A stretch of 64,000 nucleotides of DNA from Bradyrhizobium sp. AZCC 2176 (GCF_036924645.1 NZ_JAZHRX010000001.1:6351501-6415500); one strand, 5' to 3'. Positions 7,852 to 17,012 are shown, numbered from the stretch's first letter. Translations and numbers: made by a program. Notes: a model not told the origin generated them from the letters alone.

Positions 7852-9087
7852 ATGAACGTGGCCCCCGATCCCAAGTCCATTCCACAAGGCACCCTGCTCT
7901 CGCCCCAGGCGAACCAGGCTGCCGTGCTCGCGACCGCAACCGGCGTGCTGACGGTCGATCTCGACGCCATTGTCGCGAACTGGCGCAAGCTCGAGAAGAC
8001 CGCGGTGCCGGCCGAATGCGCAGGCGTCGTCAAGGCGGACGCCTATGGTTGCGGCGCCGAACAGGTCGCGCGGGCGCTTGCTGCCGCCGGTTGCAAGACG
8101 TTCTTTGTCGCCACCCTCGATGAGGCGCGCTTGGTTCGCGCCGCAGCGCCCGCGGCCGCAATCTACGTGCTCGACGGCTTCTTCCAGAACACCGGCGAGG
8201 CCTACGCCAGGATCGACTGCAAGCCCGTGATCGGCGACCTCAACGAGCTCGCCGAATGGGACGTGTTCTGCCGCCGCTCGGGTTGGTCGGGCGGAGCGGC
8301 GATTCACATCGATACCGGCATGAACCGGCTCGGACTGACCGTCACCGAGGCGCAGGGCATCATCCCGCGCATCAACGCCGGCGACCACGGCATTACGCTC
8401 GTGATGAGCCACCTCGCCTCTGCGGAATTGCTCAACAATCCCGCCAACGCCCGCCAGCTCACGGCCTTCCGCGAGATCGCGAGCCTGTTTTCCGGCGTAC
8501 CGGCATCGCTGGCGAATTCGTCCGGTGTTTTCCTGGGCGCCCAATTCCAGTTCGACGTGGTGCGGCCGGGTTGTGCGCTCTACGGCATCAATCCGACGCC
8601 GGAAGCCGACAATCCGATGCAGCCGGTCGTCGAATTGAAGGCGCGAATCGTGCAGATCCGCAACGTCGAACGCGGCGATACCGTCGGCTATGGCGGCACC
8701 TGGACGGCGCGACGCCCGACCAGAATAGCCGTCGTTTCCGCGGGCTACGCCGACGGCTATTTCCGCGCCGCCAGCGCCAATGACGGCACCCGTGGCGCGG
8801 AGGTGGTGGTTGCCGGCAGGCGGTGCCCGGTCGCGGGGCGGATTTCGATGGACCTGACGGCGGTCGACGTCACCGATCTCGACAAGAACGCCGTGCGGCG
8901 CGGCCATATGGTGACGCTGATCGGCGAAGGAATCACGGTCGACGAGCTCGCCCACCATTTCGGCACTATCGGCTACGAAGTGCTGACCAGCCTCGGCAAG
9001 CGCTACGCGCGAATCTACAAGGGCGGGAATGCCACTGCAGAGCCCCCTGCTCCGCCTCCAGCGGAGCCGGCCGCTGCTTCCACCTAA
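7852..9087 (+). CDS. alr: Alanine racemase
   Basis: This PLP enzyme interconverts L- and D-alanine for peptidoglycan synthesis. The PLP-binding lysine lies in VVKADAYGCGA near residue 61. The second catalytic residue, a tyrosine, is in the VGYGGTW segment near residue 280. MSHLASAE, GVFLGAQF and ISMDLTAVDVTD are further family landmarks. The 411 residues include an N-terminal extension of about 25 residues and a proline/alanine-rich tail not needed for the fold. It lies downstream of dnaB and is probably cotranscribed. An amino-acid racemase of broader specificity cannot be excluded, but alanine is the usual substrate. Confidence 0.93.
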   Translation: MNVAPDPKSIPQGTLLSPQANQAAVLATATGVLTVDLDAIVANWRKLEKTAVPAECAGVVKADAYGCGAEQVARALAAAGCKTFFVATLDEARLVRAAAPAAAIYVLDGFFQNTGEAYARIDCKPVIGDLNELAEWDVFCRRSGWSGGAAIHIDTGMNRLGLTVTEAQGIIPRINAGDHGITLVMSHLASAELLNNPANARQLTAFREIASLFSGVPASLANSSGVFLGAQFQFDVVRPGCALYGINPTPEADNPMQPVVELKARIVQIRNVERGDTVGYGGTWTARRPTRIAVVSAGYADGYFRAASANDGTRGAEVVVAGRRCPVAGRISMDLTAVDVTDLDKNAVRRGHMVTLIGEGITVDELAHHFGTIGYEVLTSLGKRYARIYKGGNATAEPPAPPPAEPAAAST

Positions 9088-9135
9088 TTCTTCGTTCCTG
9101 GTGTTCGTTCGCAACACCTCATGGCGAGGTGCGTC

Positions 9136-9354
9136 TTACTGTGCCTTCCGGCTAGCCAACACTTTCTTGCAGGCGTCGCTGAGCTGAGGAAGCTGCTTGT
9201 TAAGGCACGCGACGACACGGCCGCCGCCGGGCAGCGTGCCGGCGCAATATTTGTCATAGTCCGCCTTGCAGGCGCCGCGCTGGTCGGTTTGAGCAATTGC
9301 GGATCCGGAGCATCCAATGGCGAGTACGAGAACGGCGAAGCGTAGTTTCGACAT
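9136..9354 (-). CDS. Small secreted cysteine-rich protein
   Basis: The 72-residue precursor has a clear signal peptide (residues 1-22, ending SGSAIA). The mature domain of about 50 residues has four cysteines in the pattern C-x6-C-x13-C-x9-C. This resembles the Cys-rich repeat (PF00839-like) found in small alphaproteobacterial periplasmic proteins. The ATG at 9354 is preceded by TGGAGA at good spacing. It is transcribed convergently with alr and divergently from the nuclease gene. The function is unknown; the cysteines probably form two disulfides in the periplasm. Confidence 0.75.
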   Translation of the reverse strand: MSKLRFAVLVLAIGCSGSAIAQTDQRGACKADYDKYCAGTLPGGGRVVACLNKQLPQLSDACKKVLASRKAQ

Positions 9355-9403
9355 GGAATCTCCAGATGTCAGGCGAAGCATAGTGATGCCGGGCTAGCTC
9401 TAC

Positions 9404-10174
9404 ATGAAGATCGCGACCTTCAACATTAATAATGTCAACCGCCGCCTGCCGAACCTGTTGCGCTGGCTGCGTGCGGCTAAACCCGATGTCGTCTGTCTGC
9501 AGGAACTGAAATCGACCGATGCCGAGTTCCCGATTCTGGCAATCGAGAAGGCCGGCTATGGCGCGGTGTGGCGCGGACAAAAGACCTGGAACGGCGTCGC
9601 CATCCTGGCGCGGAGCGCCGAGCCGGTGTTGACCCGGACCGCGCTGCCCGGCGATCGGAATGATAACGAGGCGCGCTATATCGAAGCCGCCGTCAACGGC
9701 GTCGTCGTCACCAGCATCTATCTGCCGAACGGCAACCCGCAGCCCGGACCGAAATTCGAATATAAGCTCGACTGGTTCAAACGGCTGCGGTCACATGCCG
9801 GCAAATTGCTCAAGCAGGACATCCCGGTGGTGCTGGCCGGTGACTACAATGTCGCGCCGACCGTATCAGATATATATCCGACGAAATCCTGGGACAACGA
9901 CGCGCTGATCCAGCCTAAGAGCCGCGCGGCCTTCAAGGCGCTGGTGGACCAAGGCTGGACGGACGCGATCCGGACACTTCATCCGTCGAAACCGATGTTC
10001 ACGTTCTGGGACTACAAACGCAACCGCTGGCCGCGCGACGCCGGATTGCGGCTCGATCATCTGCTGCTGAGCCCACAGATTGCGCCGCGCCTGATCAAGG
10101 CGGGCGTCGACCGCGCGGTGCGGGGCGAAGAAGGCGCGAGCGACCACGCGCCGGCGTGGATCGTGCTCCGGTAG
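9404..10174 (+). CDS. xth: Exodeoxyribonuclease III family nuclease
   Basis: The 256-residue protein belongs to the exonuclease III / AP endonuclease (EEP) family, which repairs abasic sites and 3' blocks. Conserved residues are visible: the metal-binding glutamate in CLQELKS, GDYNVAPT with catalytic Asp and Asn, LRLDHLLLS, and the terminal SDHAP catalytic histidine. There is no signal peptide, consistent with a cytoplasmic repair enzyme. It is a stand-alone gene. Alphaproteobacteria often carry two xth paralogues, so the specific paralogue name is uncertain. Confidence 0.92.
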   Translation: MKIATFNINNVNRRLPNLLRWLRAAKPDVVCLQELKSTDAEFPILAIEKAGYGAVWRGQKTWNGVAILARSAEPVLTRTALPGDRNDNEARYIEAAVNGVVVTSIYLPNGNPQPGPKFEYKLDWFKRLRSHAGKLLKQDIPVVLAGDYNVAPTVSDIYPTKSWDNDALIQPKSRAAFKALVDQGWTDAIRTLHPSKPMFTFWDYKRNRWPRDAGLRLDHLLLSPQIAPRLIKAGVDRAVRGEEGASDHAPAWIVLR

Positions 10175-10277
10175 GCAGGGCTTATGCCGGCCGGCTGGCA
10201 GTTTCTTTCGCACTGCGAACCAGGGATTGTTATGCTTCGCGCAAGCCGCAAAGCAGGCAATGACGGGAGGAACGCGC

Positions 10278-11249
10278 GTGGGAATCTTGAAGACGGTCGC
10301 GACGGCGGCAGCACTTCTTTGTGCGCTTGTGAATTCTGGTGCGGCCGCTGACGAAGACTACCCTTCCCGTCCGATCACGCTGACACACGGCTTCGGTGCC
10401 GGCGGCAACGCGGATGCGATCACCCGTATCGTCGCCGATGGCCTTTCCCGGCGGCTTGGCAAACCCGTCGTCGTGGAAGCCCGTCCGGGCGCCGGCGGCA
10501 ACATTGCGTCAGATCGCGCCGCAAAAGCCGCGCCGGACGGCTATACACTGATCATGCTGACGGGGGGCCACGCGGTTTCAGCGGCGATGTACAAGGCGCT
10601 GCCGTTCAATCCGGTCGAGGATTTCCAGATGATTTCGACGGTGGTCTTCTTTCCCTTCGTCGTTGCCGTCAAATCGAACCACCGGCTTCAGACGCTGGCG
10701 GATTTGATTGCTGAGGCGAAAGCCAAACCGGACACGCTGACTTATAGCTCGGTCGGCGTCGGATCGACGCAACATCTGGCCGGCGAATTGCTGTCGTCGA
10801 TGGGCGGCATCAAAATGATCCATGTGCCCTACAAAGGCGGCGGCGGCCCCATCAACGACCTCCTCGGCGGCCAGATCGATATTCTGATCGACACACTGAC
10901 CATCACTGCTCCGCAGCTTGCGGCCGGCACGATACGAGGCCTCGGTGTGACCAGCGAGAAACCGTGGTTTTCGATTCCCGACGTGCCACCGATCGGCACC
11001 GTGATTCCGGGTTACGAGGTTCGATCCTGGCTCGGCATCGCGACCAGCAAGAAGGTTCCTCCACCCGTGGTCGACAAGCTCAATCGCGAATTGCGCGCGG
11101 TTCTCGAAATGCCCGACATCAAGGGCAAGCTCCAGGCCATGGGAAACGAGGTCCGCAGCGGTTCGCCCGACGACATGCGCGGCATGATCATCTCCGAGAT
11201 TTCCCGCTGGAAACGGGTGATCGACACCGCGGGAATTCCGAGACAATGA
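10278..11249 (+). CDS. Bug/TctC-type tricarboxylate-binding periplasmic protein
   Basis: The 323-residue precursor has a signal peptide (about residues 1-26) and a mature domain starting YPSRPITLTHGFGAGGNAD, typical of the tripartite tricarboxylate transporter (TTT) receptors known as Bug proteins. The GTG at 10278 is preferred over an upstream TTG or ATG because GGGAGGA sits six bases ahead of it. Other Bug landmarks are KPVVVEARPGAGGNIASDRAAKA and the HVPYKGGGG motif near residue 195. No TctA or TctB gene is adjacent, so it is an orphan receptor that may share a distant permease. The ligand is unknown. Confidence 0.88.
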   Translation: MGILKTVATAAALLCALVNSGAAADEDYPSRPITLTHGFGAGGNADAITRIVADGLSRRLGKPVVVEARPGAGGNIASDRAAKAAPDGYTLIMLTGGHAVSAAMYKALPFNPVEDFQMISTVVFFPFVVAVKSNHRLQTLADLIAEAKAKPDTLTYSSVGVGSTQHLAGELLSSMGGIKMIHVPYKGGGGPINDLLGGQIDILIDTLTITAPQLAAGTIRGLGVTSEKPWFSIPDVPPIGTVIPGYEVRSWLGIATSKKVPPPVVDKLNRELRAVLEMPDIKGKLQAMGNEVRSGSPDDMRGMIISEISRWKRVIDTAGIPRQ

Positions 11250-11264
11250 CCGCCACTTAGCGGA

Positions 11265-11714
11265 TCAGCCCTTGCGGGTGTGTCCCCAGGCGACGTCCCA
11301 ATCCTCGCCGGCGGCATCGATGACGCGGCCATCCGCCTCGAAGAACTTGTTCGGCACCTGGAAGATCGCGAGCATCAGTCCTCCTTCCGGACACCAGGCG
11401 ACATGGCGGCTGCCCTCCTCGCGCCAGATGAATTCGCCGGCCTTGCATTCGATGCCCTTCGCCGGGCCTTCCTTGTCGACGAGCGATCCTTCGAGCACGT
11501 AGGTCTGCTCGATGTTGACGTGTTCGTGGTCGGGCAGCACCGCGCCCGGCGCGAACCGCATCAGCGCGGTCATCAGGCCGGTCTTGCGATCGAACAGCAG
11601 CGTCTTGGCTTCGCAGCCGGGGAAACGGGTCTTCTGCCATTCCATGCTGTCGGGGCGAACCAGGTGGGAATGCACATCTGCGGTCTGTGCGCCCTTCGGG
11701 GTCACGGCGTTCAT
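11265..11714 (-). CDS. Cupin-domain protein
   Basis: The 149-residue single-domain cupin shows the two cupin motifs in altered form: DHEHVNIEQTYVLEG near residue 56 and an EGSRHVAWCPEG segment near 95. Several His and Glu residues could bind a divalent metal. A good GGAGG site precedes the ATG at 11714. It converges on the Bug gene with only 15 nt between. Such proteins are annotated as ChrR-like or generic cupins and may be sensors, isomerases or dioxygenases; no substrate can be assigned. Confidence 0.8.
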   Translation of the reverse strand: MNAVTPKGAQTADVHSHLVRPDSMEWQKTRFPGCEAKTLLFDRKTGLMTALMRFAPGAVLPDHEHVNIEQTYVLEGSLVDKEGPAKGIECKAGEFIWREEGSRHVAWCPEGGLMLAIFQVPNKFFEADGRVIDAAGEDWDVAWGHTRKG

Positions 11715-11869
11715 GGCGATCCTCCGTTCTGCTTGTTTTGACGCGATCCTAGCAGTTTTGCCTTGGGCCGCCAGCCGGCAGGCGTGCGCTGCGGTGGGCT
11801 TGTCTTGCTCAACCCCGCCGCCGACGATAGGATCGTCATACCTGCCACTCCCGGGAGTCGCGGCTGAAA

Positions 11870-12607
11870 ATGGCAGCTCTGCAACATTCGCTTATCTGCA
11901 AAGGGTGCTGGGAGCAGATGCATGTGCCGGTGCTGCTTCGCGGCGTGGCCGCGGCGCCGTTTCGCGCATTCGGCATTCGGCCGAGCCGGATGAATCCCAA
12001 CACCTGCACCATTTGCGAACTGATGTTCACGAAGGTGATGCGGGCCCGCAAGATCACCATCGATGCGACCATCATGTTCGCCGATCTGCGGGGCTACACC
12101 AGTCTGTCGCAGTCGCAATCGGCGGACGCCGTTTCAGGCCTGCTCGACGCATTCTACGACGAATGTGCAAGTGCGATCTGGCAGCATGACGGGCTCCTCA
12201 ACAAGACGATCGGCGACGCGGTCATGGCGGTCTTCAATTTTCCGCTGAAGCGCGAGCAGCATGCCCGAAGCGCCGTGCTTGCGGCGCGCGACATTCAGAG
12301 GAACTGGCGCGACCGCCGCGAAGCCCTGGTTGCCGCGCACGGCCTCCCTGCGAGCGAACTGGGCATCGGCATCGGCATCCATTCCGGCGAACTCAGCTTT
12401 GGCGAGTTCGGCCACTCGCACCGTGATCTGACGGCGATCGGCACCGTCGTCAACACCGCCTCCCGGGCCCAGTCGGTCGCCGAAGCCGACCAGATCCTGG
12501 TGACGAAGGCCGTGTTTGACCGCGCCCAACCGGATTTGAAGGACAGCCCCTCCAAGGCATTTCAGCTCAAGGGATTCGACGTCCCGATCGAGCTTTACGC
12601 CGCGTAG
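11870..12607 (+). CDS. Class III adenylate/guanylate cyclase with N-terminal double CxxC
   Basis: The 245-residue protein has a class III cyclase domain (about residues 62-245). The metal-binding aspartates are in TIMFADLRGYTSLS and LNKTIGDAVMAVF, the purine-contacting threonine is in DLTAIG, and the N-x3-R pair is in VNTASRAQ. Ahead of the domain are two CxxC pairs (CKGC at residue 10 and CTIC near 46), spaced as in a zinc ribbon or redox switch. No membrane segment is present, so it is probably cytoplasmic and regulated through the cysteine module. It is predicted to make cAMP. The start at 11870 lacks a strong ribosome-binding site. Confidence 0.85.
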   Translation: MAALQHSLICKGCWEQMHVPVLLRGVAAAPFRAFGIRPSRMNPNTCTICELMFTKVMRARKITIDATIMFADLRGYTSLSQSQSADAVSGLLDAFYDECASAIWQHDGLLNKTIGDAVMAVFNFPLKREQHARSAVLAARDIQRNWRDRREALVAAHGLPASELGIGIGIHSGELSFGEFGHSHRDLTAIGTVVNTASRAQSVAEADQILVTKAVFDRAQPDLKDSPSKAFQLKGFDVPIELYAA

Positions 12608-12752
12608 CCTGAGCTGGTGGCCCCTGCTGTCATCACAATAGCAGTTTCCCTTGATCAGCACGATCGGCTCCTTTCCGAGTGATATTTAGGCTCGTAACCT
12701 GAGCCTGCTGCCACCATGATGTCGGCATCAGGGAATCGCGAAAGACTGCAGC

Positions 12753-13475
12753 TTGGGTTTCCTCTTCGTCCTCATTGTCGGCCTGCTCGCCGGCACCATC
12801 TCCGGCATTGTCGGCACGGGCTCGTCGATCATGCTGATGCCGGTGCTGGTCTATCAATACGGGCCGAAGGAAGCCGTTCCGATCATGGCGGTCGCGGCTG
12901 TGATGGCGAACTTCTCGCGCATTCTCGCCTGGTGGCGCGAGGTCGACTGGCGCGCCTGCCTTGCCTATTCGGTCACGGGGATTCCGGCAGCGGCGTTGGG
13001 CGCGCGGACGTTGCTCGTGCTGCCCTCCCACGCCGTCGATATCGCAATCGGCCTGTTTCTCATCGCGATGGTGCCAGTACGGCACTGGCTCGCGCGCCAT
13101 CAACTTAAAGCACGCCTCTGGCACCTGTCGGTCGGTGGCGCCATCATCGGCTATCTGACGGGCATCGTGGTTTCGACCGGGCCGCTTAGCGTGCCGCTGT
13201 TTCTGTTTTACGGGCTGACCAAGGGCGCCTTCCTCGCCACCGAAGCCGCAAGCTCGCTCGGCCTGTATCTGAGCAAGTCCGTCACGTTCGAACGCTTCGG
13301 CGCGCTGACGCCCGACGTCGCGCTGAAGGGCCTGATCGCTGGCTCCTCCCTGATGTTCGGCGCCTTCATCGCCAAACGCTTCGTGCTGCATCTTCAGCCC
13401 GACGTCTTTCGGCTCCTGATGGACGCCATCATGGTGGTAGCCGGCCTTTCGCTGCTGTGGACGGCATTTTCCTAA
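12753..13475 (+). CDS. TauE/SafE (TSUP) family exporter
   Basis: The 240-residue protein has about eight membrane segments and the family pattern GLLAGTISGIVGTGSSIMLMPVLV at its start. Members export sulfite, sulfonates or related organic anions. The only start available upstream of the conserved region is the TTG at 12753, since the frame is closed by a TGA at 12717. An inverted repeat AGGCTC (12688-12693) / GAGCCT (12701-12706) lies 47 bp upstream and could be an operator. The substrate is not predictable and no sulfur-metabolism gene is adjacent. Confidence 0.82.
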   Translation: MGFLFVLIVGLLAGTISGIVGTGSSIMLMPVLVYQYGPKEAVPIMAVAAVMANFSRILAWWREVDWRACLAYSVTGIPAAALGARTLLVLPSHAVDIAIGLFLIAMVPVRHWLARHQLKARLWHLSVGGAIIGYLTGIVVSTGPLSVPLFLFYGLTKGAFLATEAASSLGLYLSKSVTFERFGALTPDVALKGLIAGSSLMFGAFIAKRFVLHLQPDVFRLLMDAIMVVAGLSLLWTAFS

Positions 13476-13618
13476 GGATTCGGCGAAACCTAACCGCTCT
13501 GCCTGAACCATTCCCCATCAACGGCCGACCAAGTGACGCGTGTCACATCCGTTCGGCGAATGACCATAGATCAATGCCGCGAACGGATTCGCATCACCCA
13601 CGTCTGGAGAGACTTAAA

Positions 13619-14503
13619 ATGCCCAGGGGAACCATCGGCGCCATTATCGCCGTCATTGTCGTCGCCATCATTGCTGCGGGAAGCTGGTACACCGTCGATC
13701 AGACCGAGCGCGGCGTGAAGCTGCGCTATGGGGCTGTGATCGGCACTGCGCAGCCAGGCCTGGGCTTCAAGGTCCCGCTGATCGACACCGTGGAGAAGGT
13801 CAGCGTCAAGACCTTCACCTATGCCTGGGACAAGATGAACTCCTACTCCTACGACCAGCAGCCCGCCGACCTCAAGATCAGCGTCACCTTGCGTGCCTCG
13901 CCGGACAAGGTTGCCGATCTCTATGCCAAGTTCGGCGGACTGGACACCGCGGTCAAACAGGTGGTCAGCCCGGCCGTCAATCAGCAGGTCAAGATCGTGT
14001 TCGGCCGCTACACGGCGGTGAAGGCGATCCAGGAGCGCGGGCCGCTGAACTCCGCGATCAAGGACGCCATCACGGCGTCGCTGAAAGATGACCCGATGAT
14101 CATGATCGAGAGCGTCCAGCTCGAAAACATCGAGTTCAGCGCGAACTATCTGCACTCGATCGAGCAGCGCATGCTGGCCGAGGTCGAGGTGCAGAAGCTG
14201 CAGCAGAACGCCGAGCGCGAAAAGGTACAGGCACAGATCACCGTCACACAGGCGACCGCCAAAGCCAACGCGGTCCGCGCCGAGGCCCAGGCCAGCGCCG
14301 ACGCGCTGCGGCTGAACGGCGAAGCGCGGGCGACCAATATCAGGATAACAGGCGAAGCTGAAGCCGCCGCCATCGAAGCCCGCGCCAAGGCGCTCGGCAC
14401 CAACCCGAACCTCGTCACGCTCGTGCAGGCCGAACGCTGGAACGGCGCGCTGCCGACCACCATGGTGCCGGGCTCGTCAGTACCGTTCGTGTCGGTGAAA
14501 TAG
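13619..14503 (+). CDS. SPFH/prohibitin-type (Band 7) membrane protein
   Basis: The 294-residue protein has one N-terminal membrane helix (residues 5-24) and a Band 7/SPFH domain (about 25-190). A long alanine/glutamate/arginine-rich coiled coil (about 195-260) follows. This is the layout of prohibitin, HflK/HflC-like and stomatin-like scaffold proteins that form ring oligomers at the membrane and modulate proteases such as FtsH. GGAGAG precedes the ATG at 13619, which was chosen over an upstream start at 13457 overlapping the exporter gene. It is a single gene rather than an hflKC pair, so it is more prohibitin-like. Confidence 0.87.
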   Translation: MPRGTIGAIIAVIVVAIIAAGSWYTVDQTERGVKLRYGAVIGTAQPGLGFKVPLIDTVEKVSVKTFTYAWDKMNSYSYDQQPADLKISVTLRASPDKVADLYAKFGGLDTAVKQVVSPAVNQQVKIVFGRYTAVKAIQERGPLNSAIKDAITASLKDDPMIMIESVQLENIEFSANYLHSIEQRMLAEVEVQKLQQNAEREKVQAQITVTQATAKANAVRAEAQASADALRLNGEARATNIRITGEAEAAAIEARAKALGTNPNLVTLVQAERWNGALPTTMVPGSSVPFVSVK

Positions 14504-14698
14504 AACCGAAGCTTGTCGTATGGCAGCGCCCGAGACGGTGCCGGACGCCGTCGTTACGTCCCGTATTTGAGACCGAATGATGCGGAAGCGGCGAATCGCT
14601 GGCGGCCGCTGATACACAACGCAACGGAAAGTGTTCGACTATTTCGTGCGCACATCCCTTTCATGCCGGGCATTATGTTTAAATGCGCGAACCCTGAT

Positions 14699-14742
14699 CT
14701 TTCCCGGAATTGAAATTGTTCTTTCCCGGAATTGAAATTGTG
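14699..14742 (+). repeat. 22-bp tandem duplication at the HAD gene start
   Basis: Two adjacent 22-bp units (14699-14720 and 14721-14742) are identical except at the last base. The second copy ends in the GTG that is the likely start of the HAD hydrolase, while the first ends in GTT. It looks like a recent slippage or replication duplication in the leader. Confidence 0.85.
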
Positions 14743-15405
14743 TGCGCACTGATTTTTGACTTCGACGGCGTCATCGCCGACAGCGAGGCGATTGCCAATA
14801 CCGTTCTGGCGGAAACTATTACCAGGCTCGGTCATTCAACGACGCTCGACGAGGCGCTCACCCGCTATTCAGGTCGGAGGTGGGACGAAGCCGTGGCGGA
14901 GATCGAAGCGGCGATCGGACGGCCGCTGCCTTCCGATTTTTCCGGCCGGCTCAAGCTCGCGACGCTGAACCGGTTCCGAACGGATTTGAAGGAAGTGAGC
15001 GGGGCGACAGATTTCATCAGACGTTTTGCCCACATCCCCCGATGCATCGCCTCCTCCAGCTCGATTGATCGCCTGCAGCTGTGCCTTTCGGTGTTGGCCT
15101 TGGAAGCGGAATTCGGCAGTCATGTTTTCAGCGCCGACATGGTCGCGCGAGGCAAGCCGCACCCGGACATTTTTCTGTTCGCCGCAGGCAAATTGGGCGT
15201 GCGCCCGGACGAGTGTCTCGTGATCGAAGACAGCGCCGGCGGGATCCGGGCGGCCGTTGCCGCCGGCATGACGGTCGTCGGCCTGTGCGCAGCCAGTCAC
15301 ATTCGCGAAGGCCATGATCTCAAGCTGCGCGATGCCGGGGCCGTGCATCTAGCGCATTCATGGTCGGACGTCGAACGTTTCGCCCTTCACTTTTTCAACA
15401 GCTAG
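14740..15405 (+). CDS. HAD-superfamily phosphatase (beta-phosphoglucomutase/Gph-like)
   Basis: The 221-residue protein (GTG start at 14740) has all four HAD motifs: DFDGVIADSE (nucleophile Asp) near residue 6, the CIASSSS segment as motif II, the lysine in GKPHPDIF as motif III, and CLVIEDSAGG as motif IV. A helical cap lies between motifs I and II, as in subfamily I enzymes such as phosphoglycolate phosphatase and sugar-phosphate phosphatases. A TTG at 14710 in the duplicated leader could add ten residues. The substrate is unknown. Confidence 0.85.
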   Translation: MCALIFDFDGVIADSEAIANTVLAETITRLGHSTTLDEALTRYSGRRWDEAVAEIEAAIGRPLPSDFSGRLKLATLNRFRTDLKEVSGATDFIRRFAHIPRCIASSSSIDRLQLCLSVLALEAEFGSHVFSADMVARGKPHPDIFLFAAGKLGVRPDECLVIEDSAGGIRAAVAAGMTVVGLCAASHIREGHDLKLRDAGAVHLAHSWSDVERFALHFFNS

Positions 15406-15420
15406 TACGCACGCCCTCCG

Positions 15421-16905
15421 ATGGTATCATGCCGGCGTGAACGGTGCCCTGTGCCGTGGCATGGGGCATCATCCGATACATTCAGTTTGGGGACGAGCGT
15501 CTTGAGCGCATTGGCGGAAACGGCTGAGATCACAAATCTCCGGAACGAAGCGGCCGGACGAGCCGACGCCCAGCAAGAGACCCAGAAGTTCGCTGAAGCG
15601 GCGATTGCGGACAGCAAGCGCCAGGGTCTCTTGCTCGCTGTCCGGGCCCGCTGGGTCGCGCTGGCAGTGATTGCCGTTACCTTGCCGATCATCAACCCGA
15701 ACTGGGACGTGATCTACTACATCGTGATGCTCGGCTTTTTTGCCTTGATCGGCTGGGCCCAACTCAAGGTCGGCAAAGTGGGGCGTTCGCAGCCGGAGCT
15801 TTTCCTGATCTTTTGCGATCTGGCGTTAATCACCCTCCTCACCGTCGTGCCCAATCCGCTGAGTGCCGAGAACTGGCCGGTCGGCATGCAATTCCGGTTC
15901 GAGACTTTCATCTATTTCTTTGTCTTCCTGGCAACGGCGACCCTTGCCTATTCGTGGCGTACGGTGGTCGCGATGGGCTTCTGGACCTCGGCTGTGTGGG
16001 CGATCGGCGTCGGCTGGGCCTACCTGCAGCCCGAAACCCACGCCGAGTTGTCGGAACGCGTACGAGCCGCTGTCGGCTCCGACGTCAGAATGTTCGACGT
16101 CATCAACCCCGCCGCGATCGGCATTCCGGCGCGATTCCAGGAAATCACGGTATTCATGATCGTCGCCATGACGTTGGCGCTGGCGGTGCGCCGTTCCAAC
16201 GCCCTGCTGATCAGCCACGCCGGAATAGAACGCGAGCGGGCCAACCTGGCGCGGTATTTTTCGCCCAATGTCGTCGAGCAATTGTCTGGAAATGACGAAC
16301 CTCTCAAGCAGGTTCGAACCCAGAATGTTGCAGTACTGTTTGCCGACATCGTCGATTTCACCGCCTATACGGATGGCCGAAGCCCGATGGAGGTGATCGG
16401 GACACTGCGATTATTTCACGAGCGGATGGAACGGGAGGTGTTCCGGCATGGCGGCACGCTGGACAAGTACCTTGGCGACGGATTGATGGCGACGTTCGGC
16501 ACGCCCTCCGCCAGCGATTCGGACGCCGGAAACGCGCTGCGCTGCGCGCAGGCCATGATCGCGTCGATCGGCGAGTTCAATCGCGAACGAAAAAATCGCG
16601 GCGAGCCGTCGATCAGGATCAGCGTCGGCCTGCATTACGGCCAAGTCGTGCTTGGCGATATCGGCTTGAACCGGCTCGAATTCGCGGTCATCGGAACCAC
16701 CGTGAATGCGGCAAGCCGCCTTGAATCACTTACCCGCGAGCTTGGCTGCGCCATGATAGCCAGCGACGACCTGGTACGGCAGGCGCGCGCGGAAGCCAGC
16801 AGTTCGGACGCCGACTTCGTGCAACTGGCCGCACAGCCGCCACGGACGATTCGCGGTCTCGAGCAGCCGGTCGGCATCTGGACGTGTGCCGACAACAATT
16901 CCTGA
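15421..16905 (+). CDS. Membrane-bound class III adenylate/guanylate cyclase
   Basis: The protein of up to 494 residues has an N-terminal membrane domain of about five or six helices (roughly residues 75-265) and a C-terminal class III cyclase domain (about 300-480). Metal-binding aspartates are in VAVLFADIVDFT and LDKYLGDGLMATF, the substrate lysine is in LDKYLGD, and N-x3-R is in VNAASRLE. The position that normally holds Thr or Asp for adenine recognition is Ala here (LEFAVIG). A TTG at 15502 with a purine-rich upstream sequence may be the true start instead of the ATG at 15421. It probably senses a membrane or extracellular signal. Confidence 0.88.
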   Translation: MVSCRRERCPVPWHGASSDTFSLGTSVLSALAETAEITNLRNEAAGRADAQQETQKFAEAAIADSKRQGLLLAVRARWVALAVIAVTLPIINPNWDVIYYIVMLGFFALIGWAQLKVGKVGRSQPELFLIFCDLALITLLTVVPNPLSAENWPVGMQFRFETFIYFFVFLATATLAYSWRTVVAMGFWTSAVWAIGVGWAYLQPETHAELSERVRAAVGSDVRMFDVINPAAIGIPARFQEITVFMIVAMTLALAVRRSNALLISHAGIERERANLARYFSPNVVEQLSGNDEPLKQVRTQNVAVLFADIVDFTAYTDGRSPMEVIGTLRLFHERMEREVFRHGGTLDKYLGDGLMATFGTPSASDSDAGNALRCAQAMIASIGEFNRERKNRGEPSIRISVGLHYGQVVLGDIGLNRLEFAVIGTTVNAASRLESLTRELGCAMIASDDLVRQARAEASSSDADFVQLAAQPPRTIRGLEQPVGIWTCADNNS

Positions 16906-17012
16906 TACCCGAATGCGATAAGGCGCTCGCAAGCTCTCTATCGCGTAGCGCTGCTTTTTTTCATGCTATGAAGATCGGCCCGTTTCACCGAGACTGCGAC
17001 TCACTCCCCATC

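Noticed and set aside
7783..9117. A 444-residue open frame on the minus strand
   Set aside because: It lies exactly opposite alr, which has all catalytic motifs. The frame is open because of high GC content and reads as low-complexity sequence without any domain.
14504..14698. Possible gene in the gap after the SPFH protein
   Set aside because: The only frame (66 residues) has no ribosome-binding site and no recognisable feature, and it ends in the tandem duplication.
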